NCBI RefSeq assembly: GCF_008973465.1
Contig: NZ_WBXN01000004.1
Span: 7,418,501 to 7,482,500, forward strand
From: Streptomyces sp. SS1-1
Lineage (GTDB): Bacteria > Actinomycetota > Actinomycetes > Streptomycetales > Streptomycetaceae
Direction: 5' to 3'
Length of the DNA stretch: 64,000 bases
A program made the position numbers and the translations under genes. Under the pieces are notes generated by a model that worked only from the letters and a program-made list of their open reading frames with translations, did not search any database and had not been told where the DNA came from. Shown piece by piece: positions 33,723 through 44,490 of the stretch; position 1 is the first letter of the stretch; each line of letters begins with the position of its first letter.

Positions 33723-33763
33723 CCGGGAGGCCCCCTGTCAGACGCCTCTGACAGGATGCGCGG

Positions 33764-34372
33764 ATGACCTCAACGGCCCTCCCGCTCCCCGGACATGACG
33801 AAGCGCTGCGAGCCCGCCTGCTGGAACTGGTCGGCACCATCGAACCGTGGGACAGCATCGAGCACACCCACCTGACCACCACCGCGCGGTGGATCACAAG
33901 CGGAGCCCCGCTCCACCGGGTCCGCAAGCCCGACGTTCCCGCGATGCACCTGGTGAGCTACTTCGTCGTCCTCGACGCCACGAGCGGCCGACTGCTGCTC
34001 GTGGCGCACCGCAAGGCGGGCCTGTGGCTGCCGACCGGCGGTCATGTCGAACCGGGCGAGGACCCGTGGTCCGCGGTGGTCCGCGAATGCCGTGAGGAAC
34101 TGGGCATCCCGGCCACCGCATCGCCGATCACCGGTGAGCGCCCCTTCTTCCTCACCGTCACGGAGACACGCGGGCCGGGCGTCCACACCGACGTCTCGCT
34201 CTGGTACCTCCTCTCCACCGACGCCGACAGCGTCACCTCCTACGACGAGGAGGAGTTCGACGCGATCCGATGGCTGACCGCCGAAGAGGTGCTCGAGGAG
34301 CCGGTGGAGGTGCTCGACCCCCACATGCACCGCTTCACCCACAAGTTGCGGCACGCCCGGCGTTGTCAGTGA
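33764..34372 (+). CDS. Nudix hydrolase
   Basis: A 202-residue Nudix protein. The Nudix box GGHVEPGEDPWSAVVRECREELG (about residues 92-114) is complete, including REcrEELG metal ligands. It begins with a helical N-terminal extension (residues 1-60) containing HLTTTARWI. Substrate, probably a nucleoside diphosphate derivative, cannot be predicted. The downstream HEAT-repeat gene begins nine bases after its stop and is probably co-transcribed. Confidence 0.87.
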   Translation: MTSTALPLPGHDEALRARLLELVGTIEPWDSIEHTHLTTTARWITSGAPLHRVRKPDVPAMHLVSYFVVLDATSGRLLLVAHRKAGLWLPTGGHVEPGEDPWSAVVRECREELGIPATASPITGERPFFLTVTETRGPGVHTDVSLWYLLSTDADSVTSYDEEEFDAIRWLTAEEVLEEPVEVLDPHMHRFTHKLRHARRCQ

Positions 34373-34380
34373 CGCCTGGC

Positions 34381-36536
<2,156 letters not shown>

Positions 36537-36540
<4 letters not shown>

Positions 36541-36932
36541 TGAGCGGCGTCGGGGTCGACCTCGGGATGCGTGAACCGCACGGGCTTGCCGAGTGACCGG
36601 GCGTAGGCGATCTCGGCCCGGGTGCTGTCCCCGATGTAGTCGCCGACCACGAGGACCTCGTCGGCGAGCCGGATCTTCGCCCGGTGCAGCTCGTCCAGCC
36701 GCAGCTTGAGAGCCTCGGCCTGATCAGGGTCCGACCAGAGCGGGTTCGGCGACTTCAGGTCGCACCCCGGCTTGACGACGATCCTCCCGGCTTCGGTCTC
36801 CCGCACATCGGCCTGGCCCATCTCGGACATGAACCGGGTGGAACCGCAGATGACGACGACGGGCGGAAGTCCCAACTGCTCCTTAACTTCCGTGAGTCTC
36901 CCCTCGGGAGTGAGCGGTACCGGCCGTGACAC
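36537..36932 (-). CDS. Nucleoside 2-deoxyribosyltransferase-like (DUF4406-type) protein
   Basis: A 131-residue protein with VVICGSTRFMSEMGQADVRETEAG near the N-terminus and LRLDELHRAKIRLADEVLVVGDYIGDSTRAEIAYARSLGKPVRFTHP, the DRTrAEI(A/E)YA pattern shared by nucleoside deoxyribosyltransferase-fold proteins. It probably binds a nucleoside or nucleotide. GTG 36932 is chosen because AGGAGGAA lies six bases upstream. Stop overlaps that of the convergent HEAT gene. Confidence 0.75.
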
Positions 36933-37147
36933 TGGTTCCTCCTGGTCGGGTGCCTTCGAGAGGCGGGCGCGAGCGATTCCCGGCGGCGGTTGGACGGAAC
37001 AGGCCGCGATCGCGAAGGGTTGCGGTTCATTATGAACGGCGTCCAGACGAGCTGGAGGCAGCGGCCCCGAAAGGCCAACATAACCACGCCCGCCGGAACC
37101 GCACCGCACCGCCCGAGCCGCACCGAGCCGCGCCGCACCGCAGCGGC

Positions 37148-37177
37148 GGGGTCACTGGGCGCGCCCCCAGTGACCCC
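37148..37177 (-). terminator. Hairpin terminator of cbtBA
   Basis: GGGGTCACTGGG (37148-37159) and CCCAGTGACCCC (37166-37177) form a perfect 12-bp stem with a six-base loop. It lies 18 bp downstream of the cbtA stop codon; as usual in GC-rich actinobacteria there is no U-tract. The neighbouring bases 37096-37145 are CCGCA-rich low-complexity sequence. Confidence 0.75.
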
Positions 37178-37194
37178 ACCGCCCGTGGTCCCGT

Positions 37195-37947
37195 TCAGAC
37201 GGCCAGCGGGGCGACCTTCTCGCGGGCCTGCCTCGGCTCCAGGACGCGTTCGGCCAGGAAGCCGAAGAACAACCCGAAGGCGGCCCACAGGACGGCCTGG
37301 ATGCCGATCGAGGCCACCCGGAACTCCCACAGGTCGGTCGCCGGGAAGCCCTTGGGGGTGTTGTCCCCCGGCGGCAGCACGGCCATCACGACCGCCACGA
37401 CCGCGACGAAGGCGACGCCGGCGGCGATGGAGGCGTTCCAATTGCCCCACGCCGGGGCGAGCTTGCGCCCCAGCAGGATCGCCGCGATGCCCAGCAGGAC
37501 ACTCAGGGCGATCATCCCCACGAACAGGATGGTCCGCTTGCCGATGGTGTCGGGATTGCCGACGGCGGGCGGGTTCGCCGGGTACTTCAGAATCGGCAGC
37601 AGGTACAGGAGCAGGAACCCGGCCAGCGCGGTGAGCGCCGCCGTGGACCGCGCCCCGAACCGGCCGATACGGCCCAGCGCGAAGCAGAACGCGAGCGCCG
37701 CGATGCCGCCGATGGCGACACCGAAGACGAGCACGCCCGTGGCGAGACCGGCGGTCGACTGCACGCCGCGGCTGACGAGTGCCTCGCCGCCGTGGCCGTG
37801 TTCATGGGAACCGGCCTCCTCGAACGCGATGGCCGCGTCCACGGGGCCTTCCCCGACCAGGAAGGCGAAGACGAAGGCGAGCACGCCGGCGCCCAGGCCG
37901 GCGAGCATGCCGCGCACCAGCAAGGTGCGTACGGTGACGGAGTTCAT
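37195..37947 (-). CDS. cbtA: CbtA, cobalt-transport membrane protein
   Basis: A 250-residue membrane protein of the CbtA family: about six helices, starting RTLLVRGMLAGLGAGVLAFVFAFLVGEGPVDAAIAFE, then a histidine-rich loop (GSHEHGHGG), and conserved PPAVGNPDTIGKR and LPPGDNTPKGFPATDLWEFRVASIG. It is proposed to import cobalt for B12 synthesis with CbtB. It lies 14 bp behind cbtB, with a cobalamin riboswitch ahead of the pair and a strong hairpin after it. Confidence 0.86.
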   Translation of the reverse strand: MNSVTVRTLLVRGMLAGLGAGVLAFVFAFLVGEGPVDAAIAFEEAGSHEHGHGGEALVSRGVQSTAGLATGVLVFGVAIGGIAALAFCFALGRIGRFGARSTAALTALAGFLLLYLLPILKYPANPPAVGNPDTIGKRTILFVGMIALSVLLGIAAILLGRKLAPAWGNWNASIAAGVAFVAVVAVVMAVLPPGDNTPKGFPATDLWEFRVASIGIQAVLWAAFGLFFGFLAERVLEPRQAREKVAPLAV

Positions 37948-37961
37948 CGAGGACGGCTCCG

Positions 37962-38180
37962 TCAGTGGCAGGGGAAGCCGAGGAGGTGCCGGGCGTCGTG
38001 CACCCACTCGTGCACGCCCTCACCGGAGACCAGGGCGGTGGCACCCTGCTCGGCACCGACGAAGTACAGCAGGACCAGCATCAGGACGCCGACGAAGACG
38101 GCCCAGGGGGCGACCGCCCGCAGCGGCAGCGGCGCGAGGGTCTGGGTGGTGGGGGTGGGGGCGGCAGTGGACTGCGCCAT
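37962..38180 (-). CDS. cbtB: CbtB, small cobalt-transport subunit
   Basis: A 72-residue protein with one transmembrane helix (WAVFVGVLMLVLLYFVGAEQGA) and the metal-binding-like C-terminus VHEWVHDARHLLGFPCH, the CbtB hallmark. It is thought to bind cobalt and deliver it to CbtA. First gene of the operon, directly downstream of the riboswitch. Confidence 0.86.
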   Translation of the reverse strand: MAQSTAAPTPTTQTLAPLPLRAVAPWAVFVGVLMLVLLYFVGAEQGATALVSGEGVHEWVHDARHLLGFPCH

Positions 38181-38230
38181 GGCGAGACCTCCTCGGGAAC
38201 TACGCGTCCCGCGTCGTGTGGAGCACTCGA

Positions 38231-38330
38231 CGACAGCGTTGGGTCTGACTCACCGCCCCACCTGGCTGGCGGGGTGGCACACAGTGGCGCGACCGTGCCG
38301 GGCTTGCACCGGACTTCCGTAGCGCTGTCG
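38231..38330 (-). promoter_or_regulatory. Cobalamin riboswitch
   Basis: On the reverse strand CGACAGCG (from 38330) pairs with CGCTGTCG (to 38231) as the P1 stem. Between them lie GGAAGTCCGGTGCAAGCCCGG, CGGTCGCGCCACTGTG and the B12-box-like AGCCAGGTGGGGCGG, the conserved core of AdoCbl riboswitches. The 50-bp gap to cbtB would hold the expression platform, so high B12 should shut off cobalt uptake. Confidence 0.9.
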
Positions 38331-38422
38331 TCCTTGTCGCCCCAGATGGTAGGGGCAATGCGCAGTTCGGCCAACATGGCGTACGCCACCTACGATGAAC
38401 CGACCTCGCGGAAAGGCCCCCC

Positions 38423-39019
38423 ATGACCATCCGGCTCACGCTGCTGCGCGCCGCGGCCCCGACGGAACGCGACGTGCGGTTCGGCGGGGACACGCCGTTG
38501 GACGAGAGGGCCCTGGAGCAAGTCCGAGGAATGGCCGGATCGTTGCCGTCGCCCGGCACCTGGCTCACGGCGCCTTCCCAGCGGTGCCGGCAGACGGCGT
38601 GGGCCCTTGCGGGGGACGCCGTCGCCGTCGAACCGGTCCTGCGGGACATGGACATGGGCGACTGGCAGGGCCGGAGCCCGGACGAGGTCGCGGCCGCCGA
38701 TGGGACCGGGCTCGCCCGGTGGATGTCCGATCCCGAAGCGGCACCGCACGGCGGCGAGTCGGTGGCGCGGCTGTGCCGCCGGGTCTCCGCCTGGCTGGAG
38801 GGGCTGCCCGACGACTCGGGCGGCCGAGTCCTGGCCGTCGTCGAACAGGCCGTGGCCCGGGCGGCGTTGCTGCATGCGACAGGTGCGCCGCAGCAGTCGT
38901 TCTGGCGCATCGACGTGCCGCCGCTCGCCGCCGTCCAGCTCACCGGCAGATCCGGCCGCTGGAACCTGCGGATCCCCACCGTCGGGAGCGGTCAGCAGCC
39001 CCAGCCGGAGGAGCAGTAA
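38423..39019 (+). CDS. Histidine-phosphatase-fold protein without catalytic histidines
   Basis: A 198-residue protein aligned with the histidine phosphatase (CobC/phosphoglycerate mutase-like) family: APSQRCRQTAWAL, DMDMGDWQGRSPDEV, PHGGESVARLCRRV are conserved. The N-terminal RHG motif is replaced by LLRAAAPT, and the second histidine block (normally like VVSHGG) reads VVEQAVARA. Both catalytic histidines are gone, so it is unlikely to be a phosphatase; a binding role is possible. It lies divergent from cbtBA behind the riboswitch, suggesting a link to cobalamin metabolism. Confidence 0.78.
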   Translation: MTIRLTLLRAAAPTERDVRFGGDTPLDERALEQVRGMAGSLPSPGTWLTAPSQRCRQTAWALAGDAVAVEPVLRDMDMGDWQGRSPDEVAAADGTGLARWMSDPEAAPHGGESVARLCRRVSAWLEGLPDDSGGRVLAVVEQAVARAALLHATGAPQQSFWRIDVPPLAAVQLTGRSGRWNLRIPTVGSGQQPQPEEQ

Positions 39020-39039
39020 GCAGCCACAACTCGCCGATG

Positions 39040-39882
39040 TCAGGGACGACTCACTCGGAAGCCTGAGAGGCCTGCTCGCGGGGCGGCACGGAAGACGTAG
39101 GCGGTCATGGCCGCGGCGACCGGCCCCGGGCCCAGCCGGGCTGTCATCTCCTCGATCACCGCGGCCCGGACGGCCGGTCCGTCGCCGTGCGCCTCGACGG
39201 CCGCGCGCACGGGCGTCCCGGTGAGATAGCCGGTGGCGAGGTCGGTGGTCGAGTCGGCCCGGCCCGTGAGCGTGAGCTCCCGCTCGTCCTCGACGGCGAA
39301 CCCGGCGGCGGCCAAGTCGGCGGTGACGAGGGAAGGATCGGCGTATCCGTGCGGAACCGTCCGAAAGAACTCGGGCGGATCGACGGTGAACGCCCGCTCC
39401 AACCCGGCCTGCAGCGCGACCTCGAAGCCATGCTTCTCCAGCGGACCCCAGGTGTTGAACAGGAACCGGCCGCCCGCGGCCAGTACCCGGCCGACCTCGC
39501 CGAAGGCCGCGACGCGGTCGGGGAAGAACATCACGCCGAACTGGCAGACCACCAGGTCGAAGCCTCCGTCCGGGAACGGCAGCCGCTGCGCGTCGGCCCG
39601 CCGCCACATCGCGCCCGGGGCGCGTGCCGACCCGAAGGCGACCATGGCTTCGTTGAGGTCGGTGGCCGTGACGTGGGCCGACGGCAGGGAAGCCAGCAGT
39701 CCGGCCGTCAACGCGCCGGTACCGGCGGCGAGTTCGAGAACGCGCCGAGGGCGCAGCGCCGCCGCCCGGTCGGCCAGGTCCTTGGCGAAGGGGCGGAAGA
39801 CGACCGGGACGAGGTACTGCTCGTACGCGGCCGGCATGGATGCGGACCAGTGCCGGTCGGCATGGACTCCAGTCACCTTCAC
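39040..39882 (-). CDS. Class I SAM-dependent methyltransferase
   Basis: A 280-residue methyltransferase. Motif I is VLELAAGTGALTAGLL (about residue 48), the acidic motif is VTATDLNEAMV, then RRADAQRLPFPDGGFDLVVCQFGVMFFPD and EVGRVLAAGGRFLFNTW, as in UbiE/Methyltransf_11 enzymes acting on small molecules. Substrate unknown. ATG 39882 starts MKVTGVHADRHWSASMPAAYEQYL. Confidence 0.86.
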   Translation of the reverse strand: MKVTGVHADRHWSASMPAAYEQYLVPVVFRPFAKDLADRAAALRPRRVLELAAGTGALTAGLLASLPSAHVTATDLNEAMVAFGSARAPGAMWRRADAQRLPFPDGGFDLVVCQFGVMFFPDRVAAFGEVGRVLAAGGRFLFNTWGPLEKHGFEVALQAGLERAFTVDPPEFFRTVPHGYADPSLVTADLAAAGFAVEDERELTLTGRADSTTDLATGYLTGTPVRAAVEAHGDGPAVRAAVIEEMTARLGPGPVAAAMTAYVFRAAPRAGLSGFRVSRP

Positions 39883-39934
39883 GACGGTAGCGCCGCATGA
39901 AGGAACCGGCTCCTCGAGCGCACGGATCGCGGTA

Positions 39935-40369
39935 TCAGCGCCCGGTGAGGCGGTCGGTCAGGCGGGACAGCAGAGCGACCGCCTCACCGAGCCGCTGAAT
40001 CTCATCGGCGTCGAAGGTCTCGCGGATGGCGGCACCCAGCGCGCCCGCGCGCAGCGTGCGTTCCCGCTCGAGACGGGACCGTCCGGCCTCGGTGAGGTGC
40101 AGCAGGAGCTTGCGGCCGTCATCGGGGTGCGGTTCGCCACGGACCAGGCCCTCGGCGGAGAGGTCCTTGACCGACTTCGCGGCCGACTGATGGGTGACCC
40201 CGCGCAGGCGGGCGAGGTCGGCCGTCGTCAGAGGGCCATTCCGGTCGAGGAACCCGAGGATGGCGGCCTCGCCGGGCGGCATGGTGTCCACGGTCCGGGC
40301 CGCCCGGACCAGTTCCCCGAGCGTCCGCCGCAGTTCCTCGGCCAGGGCGTCTTCGTGCATGCCGTTCAT
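39935..40369 (-). CDS. MarR-family regulator
   Basis: A 144-residue MarR protein: MPPGEAAILGFLDRNGPLTTADLARLRGVTHQSAAKSVKDLSAEGLVRGEPHPDDGRKLLLHLTEAGR contains the helix-turn-helix and the DGRK wing. It is divergent from a metallo-beta-lactamase-fold gene, with two TTGTACA boxes between them as the likely operators. Confidence 0.86.
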   Translation of the reverse strand: MNGMHEDALAEELRRTLGELVRAARTVDTMPPGEAAILGFLDRNGPLTTADLARLRGVTHQSAAKSVKDLSAEGLVRGEPHPDDGRKLLLHLTEAGRSRLERERTLRAGALGAAIRETFDADEIQRLGEAVALLSRLTDRLTGR

Positions 40370-40392
40370 CGTAGCCGCAACCCCAAAACCAT

Positions 40393-40413
40393 GTTGTACA
40401 GTTTAGTTGTACA
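40393..40413. promoter_or_regulatory. MarR operator boxes
   Basis: GTTGTACA occurs at 40393-40400 and again at 40406-40413, each a copy of the TTGTACAA half-palindrome, in the 81-bp gap between the MarR and metallo-hydrolase genes. Confidence 0.5.
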
Positions 40414-40450
40414 AATAAGCTCCACGAAAGACTGAGAGGTGCGGGCGATC

Positions 40451-41092
40451 ATGGAACTCACGAAGTTCGGCCACGCGTGCGTGCGGCTGGAGAAGGACGG
40501 GCGCCGTCTGGTCATCGACCCGGGCGGCCTGACCGACCCGGAGGCCCTTGAGGGCGCCGACGCCGTACTCGTCACGCACGAGCACTTCGACCACTTCTCG
40601 GAGGAGGTGCTGCGCCGGGCCGCCGCGGAGCGCCCCGGGCTGCGGATCTGGACCAACTCCTCCGTCGCCGAGCAACTGGACGGCATCGGCACGCAGGTCG
40701 TCACCACGGGGGAGGGTGACGCCTTCAGCGCCGCCGGTTTCGACATCCGCGTCCACGGGACCTGGCACGCGGTCCTCCACCCGGACATCCCGCGCATCCC
40801 CAACATCGGTTTCATGGTGGACGACGCCCTCTTCCACCCCGGAGACGCGCTGACGGTCCCCAGCACGCCGGTCGACACGCTGCTGCTGCCGGTGCACGCT
40901 CCCTGGTCCACCATCGGGGACCTGATCGACTACGTGCGCGAGGTCGCTCCCCGCGACGCCTACGCCGTGCACGACGGCGCCCTCAACAACGTGGGCACCG
41001 CGGTGGTCTCCGGTCTCCTGGGCGAGCGGGGCCCCGGAATCCCGGCCCGGTACCGGCACCTCACGGCAGGCGCGAGCGTCACGATCGACTGA
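40451..41092 (+). CDS. Metallo-beta-lactamase-fold hydrolase
   Basis: A 213-residue MBL-fold hydrolase. The metal motif is THEHFDHF (His43, His45, Asp47, His48), followed by GDALTVPSTPVDTLLLPVHAPWSTIGDLIDY and DAYAVHDGALN. It resembles the L-ascorbate-6-phosphate lactonase (UlaG-like) and similar small-molecule hydrolases. Likely regulated by the divergent MarR protein through the TTGTACA boxes. Confidence 0.83.
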   Translation: MELTKFGHACVRLEKDGRRLVIDPGGLTDPEALEGADAVLVTHEHFDHFSEEVLRRAAAERPGLRIWTNSSVAEQLDGIGTQVVTTGEGDAFSAAGFDIRVHGTWHAVLHPDIPRIPNIGFMVDDALFHPGDALTVPSTPVDTLLLPVHAPWSTIGDLIDYVREVAPRDAYAVHDGALNNVGTAVVSGLLGERGPGIPARYRHLTAGASVTID

Positions 41093-41474
41093 CACCCGGG
41101 ACCGGCGGCGCGGTCGGGCCGCTGCTCGACCGTGCCCGGTCTTTGGGACCGGCTCATCACGAGATTCGGCCAACGCCGCATGCATCTGTCCGGGCTCGCC
41201 CTCATCGTCGGCGCCTTCGTCATGCCGTCGTTCGCCCGGGTCGACGGGCCGACCGCGGGAGGGAGCGATGGGGGCGATGGGGGCGATGGGGGCGAGTCTG
41301 CACGCCGCATGCATGCCACGTCGTAGGTCGGCTCACAAGGACAGCGATGTAAAGAGTTGCGGACGTCGGGGCGGTGGATGCCCCGGGGTTGGGGCCGCAA
41401 TGCAACGATTACAGGCCCTCATGTATGTGATGGCCTGCTTCTTTGTATGCACTAACGAAGTCTGTCTGAAATTC
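41093..41474. other. Intergenic region with 9-bp repeats and an AT-richer end
   Basis: No convincing gene. It contains four 9-bp units (GGGAGCGAT, two GGGGGCGAT, GGGGGCGAG) at 41261-41296. From about 41400 the composition becomes AT-richer than anything nearby, which fits a promoter region for the inhibitor gene downstream. Confidence 0.6.
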
Positions 41475-41492
41475 CTTGCTGAAACTTGCAAG
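41475..41492. promoter_or_regulatory. Putative LacI-type (Reg1/MalR-like) operator
   Basis: CTTGC (41475-41479) and GCAAG (41488-41492) with an 8-bp spacer (TGAAACTT) lie 31 bp before the start of the amylase-inhibitor-like gene. Maltose/starch repressors of Streptomyces are reported to bind CTTGC-type inverted repeats in amylase promoters. Confidence 0.4.
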
Positions 41493-41522
41493 AGTGTCCG
41501 TGGTGCCTTGAGGATGCGCCGC

Positions 41523-41852
41523 ATGGCCAACCACATGACGCGACACAGACCCACCTTCATCGCTCTCCCCGCCCTCGCCGCCGCGGGCCTCCTGATATGC
41601 CTGACCGACACCCCGTCGGCTGCGGCGACCGTCGGAGAGCCGGCCCCGCAGTGCGTCGAGTACTTCCAGAGCTGGCGCTACACCGACGTGCAGAACGGCT
41701 GCGTCGACGCCGTATCCGTCACTGTCGAGTACACGAACAACCAGTGGGCCCCGTGCCGTGTGATCGAGCCGGGAGGACGGGCCACGTTCGCCGGTTACGG
41801 GACGGACGGCAACTACGTCACCGGGCTCCGGACGTGCGACCCTGAAGCCTGA
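41523..41852 (+). CDS. Tendamistat-like secreted alpha-amylase inhibitor
   Basis: A 109-residue secreted protein. A signal peptide (about residues 1-35, FIALPALAAAGLLICLTDTPSAAA) precedes a mature domain of about 74 residues with the tendamistat pattern: PAPQC, FQSWRYTD (the amylase-blocking Trp51-Arg52-Tyr53), NGC, and cysteine pairs 44/60 and 78/105 with the spacing of the two tendamistat disulfides. It should inhibit animal-type alpha-amylases outside the cell. GAGG nine bases before ATG 41523 decides the start; ATG 41514 is an alternative. Confidence 0.82.
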   Translation: MANHMTRHRPTFIALPALAAAGLLICLTDTPSAAATVGEPAPQCVEYFQSWRYTDVQNGCVDAVSVTVEYTNNQWAPCRVIEPGGRATFAGYGTDGNYVTGLRTCDPEA

Positions 41853-42419
41853 TCCGAGTCACACGAGACGAAGATCACCACGATGACTCGCCGCGCCCTG
41901 CGCCCCGCTGCTGAGCTGATCAGCAGGCACTTCACAACGCCCATGCTTGCGCGGCGGTCCGGCTTCCGTGCAGGCCGGGAAAGACGCTGAGAATAGGTGG
42001 GGATCATCGGGGTAATCGCCAAGCTGTCCGGCGGGAGGGCGGGGGCTGTCAAGCCTGGGGAGGTCGAAGCGGCCCCGGCCTTCCCGTCGCATGGCAGCAG
42101 GCAGCAGGCAGCAGGCAATGGGGACGCCGCCAGAGCAGCCGATGACTGGCATCCGTTCCTCGATGCAGTCGATCCTCGATCCGGACGACCCCGCGCACGA
42201 CGCCCCGGGCGACGACCAGCGGTCGCGGATCACCGGCATGGAGCGCAGCGGGGACTCGGTGTCGCCACAGGCCATGACATCCACGTGTGCAGCCCCGCAT
42301 GGTCATCGACGCGATCTGCGACGCGGTCCGAGCATCGGCCTGAGCTCACCGCCGCCGGGGACCCGGAGTGCTCAACTGCGGGTGCCGGTGCGGGCTGTGG
42401 CATCATCCACCCGGGACTC
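41853..42419. other. Gene-poor spacer with 7-bp repeats
   Basis: A 567-bp stretch with no recognisable protein. Reading frames here look random in composition. It holds three and a half copies of GGCAGCA at 42093-42117. It may be the decayed end of mobile DNA, since two insertion sequences lie to the right, but no element ends were identified. Confidence 0.55.
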
Positions 42420-42802
42420 ATGACTTCCGAGGGGGGGGCAGTCGTGGAACGACCGGACGACCGCACGGCATCGGCCTTGCGCTTCGCGACCGAACTGGTC
42501 GCCTGGGTCGCCACCCGCTCTCCCGGCACTCGTGGCTGCTCGCTGTCCTGTCCGTGGTGGTCCTGATCGGCCTCCCGACGCTCTTCTCCACCCCGGGAGA
42601 CAAAGCGCACGTGATCATCCCCGTGCCGGGCTGGGGCACCATCCTGTTGGTGCTTCTCCAGCTCGTCGCAGCCGTGATCTCGGCTTGGCTCATCTGGCCG
42701 GCGTGGGCTGCGGTCCTGGTGTCCGCGCTCGCCGCAGTCACTCTCCTCACGGAGCGACGACACTGGCGGTGGCTGCTCGCGGCCGGGCGGCGGCCCGCGT
42801 GA
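42420..42802 (+). pseudogene. Frameshifted small membrane protein
   Basis: Starting at ATG 42420 one frame reads MTSEGGAVVERPDDRTASALRF and ATELVAWVAT; from about 42515 another frame continues HPLSRHSWLLAVLSVVVLIGLPTLF and IIPVPGWGTILLVLLQLVAAVISAWLIWPAWAAVLVSALAAVTLL, giving three membrane helices. A one-base insertion would join them into a protein of about 127 residues. A run of eight G (42431-42438) lies just after the start. Function unknown; pseudogene or sequencing error. Confidence 0.5.
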
Positions 42803-42963
42803 CGTCCTAGCGGGAAGACGGCCAGGACAGCGGGAGTGCCCCTATCTCTTAGAGGTCGTTCTCTTTCCGAACCTCGTGTGCGGTTTCCGCTGGTCCGGCA
42901 TGGCATGGCGGCTGGCGAGGGAGTCTCGGTCCGTTGCTGGTCGAGACGTTGTGGGGGTGGCGG

Positions 42964-43479
42964 ATGCCGTCGATGCGGGCGGTGCTGGAATCGCGGCAGA
43001 AGGCCGCGGCGGTGCGGGTGGAAGATCTCGAAGCCGAGTTGGAGCGGGTGCGGACGGCTCTGGCGGAGGCCGAAGAGGTGCTCAGGCGCCGGGTGATCGG
43101 CCTGGAGCAGTATCTGGAGGCGCTGGCCGAGGAGGAGGCGCCCGCCGTGGTGGGCGGCAGAGCACCGCAGAAGAAGCCGGTGGGGCCGCGCCGGGCGGTG
43201 CCCCACCGGGACAACGCCCCTGGAAGCGAGGTGTTGTCGGTGGACTACCAGGCGTTGATGGCCGCCGCGGTGGAGGCGGGAGGCGACGGGCTCGGCGCCC
43301 GGCGGGCGGCGGTGGTGCTGGGCTGGGACAGTGCGTCCGCCTCCCGCGTCGAGGGTGCGAGGGCACGGCTGAAGAGGCTGGTGGAACGGGGCTGGCTGGT
43401 CGAAGTCAAACCGGGCAGGTTCACGCTGCCCGCAGCGGAGCAGGGCTGTGCTGCCGGGCGGCCAGGCGGCGGCTCATGA
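42964..43479 (+). CDS. Coiled-coil protein whose 3' end runs into an IS element
   Basis: A 171-residue protein. Residues 1-60 form a heptad-rich coiled coil (MRAVLESRQKAAAVRVEDLEAELERVRTALAEAEEVLRR); the second half looks like a winged helix (YQALMAAAVEAGGDGLGARRAAVVLGWDSASASRVEGARARLKRLVERGWLVEVKPGRFTLP). The last ~15 residues (AAEQGCAAGRPGGGS) overlap the transposase gene on the other strand and probably come from the insertion sequence. Similar proteins are common and often adjacent to transposases in Streptomyces, with unknown role. Confidence 0.6.
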   Translation: MPSMRAVLESRQKAAAVRVEDLEAELERVRTALAEAEEVLRRRVIGLEQYLEALAEEEAPAVVGGRAPQKKPVGPRRAVPHRDNAPGSEVLSVDYQALMAAAVEAGGDGLGARRAAVVLGWDSASASRVEGARARLKRLVERGWLVEVKPGRFTLPAAEQGCAAGRPGGGS

Positions 43480-44227
43480 GGGTGGTCATCGACCACAGGA
43501 TGACGGCTTCGCTGGTGTCGGTGCGCCGTTCGTAGTCACGGACCAGGCGTCGGCTGCGCAGGAACCAGGCGAAAGATCGCTCCACCACCCAGCGGCGGGG
43601 CAGCACCTGGAAGCCCTGGACGTCGTCGCTGCGGCGGACGACGTCCAGGACGAGGGCGAGGTGCGCGGTAGCCCAGTCGACGAGGTGGCCGGTGTAACCG
43701 CCGTCGGCCCAGACCCGTGACAGCTGCCGGAAGCAGCCCGTCGCCGCCGACAGCAGGGTCCGGGCGGCGTCCCGGTCGGTCGTGGACGCCGGCGTGACCT
43801 GCACGGACAGCAACAGTCCAAGGGTGTCGGTGAGCAGGTGCCGCTTGCGTCCATTGATCTTCTTCCCGGCGTCGAAGCCCCGCGAGGTGAGGGCGACGGT
43901 GGCGTCCGCCTTCACCGACTGCGAGTCGATGACCGCCGCACTCGGCTCCAGGTCACGGCCCTCAGCCCTGCGGACACACCCGCGCAGTCGGTCGTGCAGC
44001 TCGGCGATCAATCCCGCATCCCGCCAGCGGGCGAAGAAGGCATACACCCGCGGCCAGGGCGGGAAGTCCGAGGGCATTGCTCGCCATTTGATGCCGTTGT
44101 CGACGAGGTAGCGCACCGCGTCGATCATCTGCCGGTGGCAGTAGCCCTCCGGCCGCCCGCCCCGACCGGCCAGCCATCCAGGAACCGGGAGCAGATCCCG
44201 TACCAGAGCCCACTCGGCATCGCTCAT
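43421..44227 (-). mobile_element. IS5-family transposase
   Basis: A 268-residue DDE transposase: RYGSDMSDAEWALVRDLLPVP at the N-terminus, then AVIDSQSVKA (Asp101), VWADGGYTG (Asp175) and the C-terminal RRWVVERSFAWFLRSRRLVRDYERR (Glu217), the complete IS5 catalytic triad. The reading frame is intact and may be active. ATG 44227 fits the family, though a longer start is possible. Element ends are uncertain; the left end lies near 43430-43445. Confidence 0.88.
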
Positions 44228-44354
44228 GTCCGAGCCGTACCGGGGCAGGCGCTCCGGCCTGTCGGCCGCGTTCCCGAACCTGTGGGCGAGACAGTCACAC
44301 CCAGGAGTGACCGGACTGGACCCGGCGACCGTGACCACGCGACACTTCGACAAC

Positions 44355-44407
44355 AGGGCCTCTTGCTCCTCGCTGGACTCGACATCCGCGAGCTACCAAG
44401 AGGCCCT
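44355..44407. repeat. 11-bp inverted repeat upstream of transposase
   Basis: AGGGCCTCTTG (44355-44365) and CAAGAGGCCCT (44397-44407) are perfect inverted repeats with a 31-bp spacer, 128 bp before the transposase start. It could be a terminal repeat, a transcription-blocking hairpin, or two facing element ends. Confidence 0.55.
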
Positions 44408-44490
44408 TCTCTCATGCCTCGCCACCAGCAATCTCACCCGATCCAGGCCCCTGTTCGAGGCCGACCGAGCACGCGAACGGATAGAGAACA

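Noticed and set aside
42091..42423. Short forward reading frame in the gene-poor spacer
   Set aside because: No family resemblance, no ribosome binding site, and composition like other random high-GC frames.
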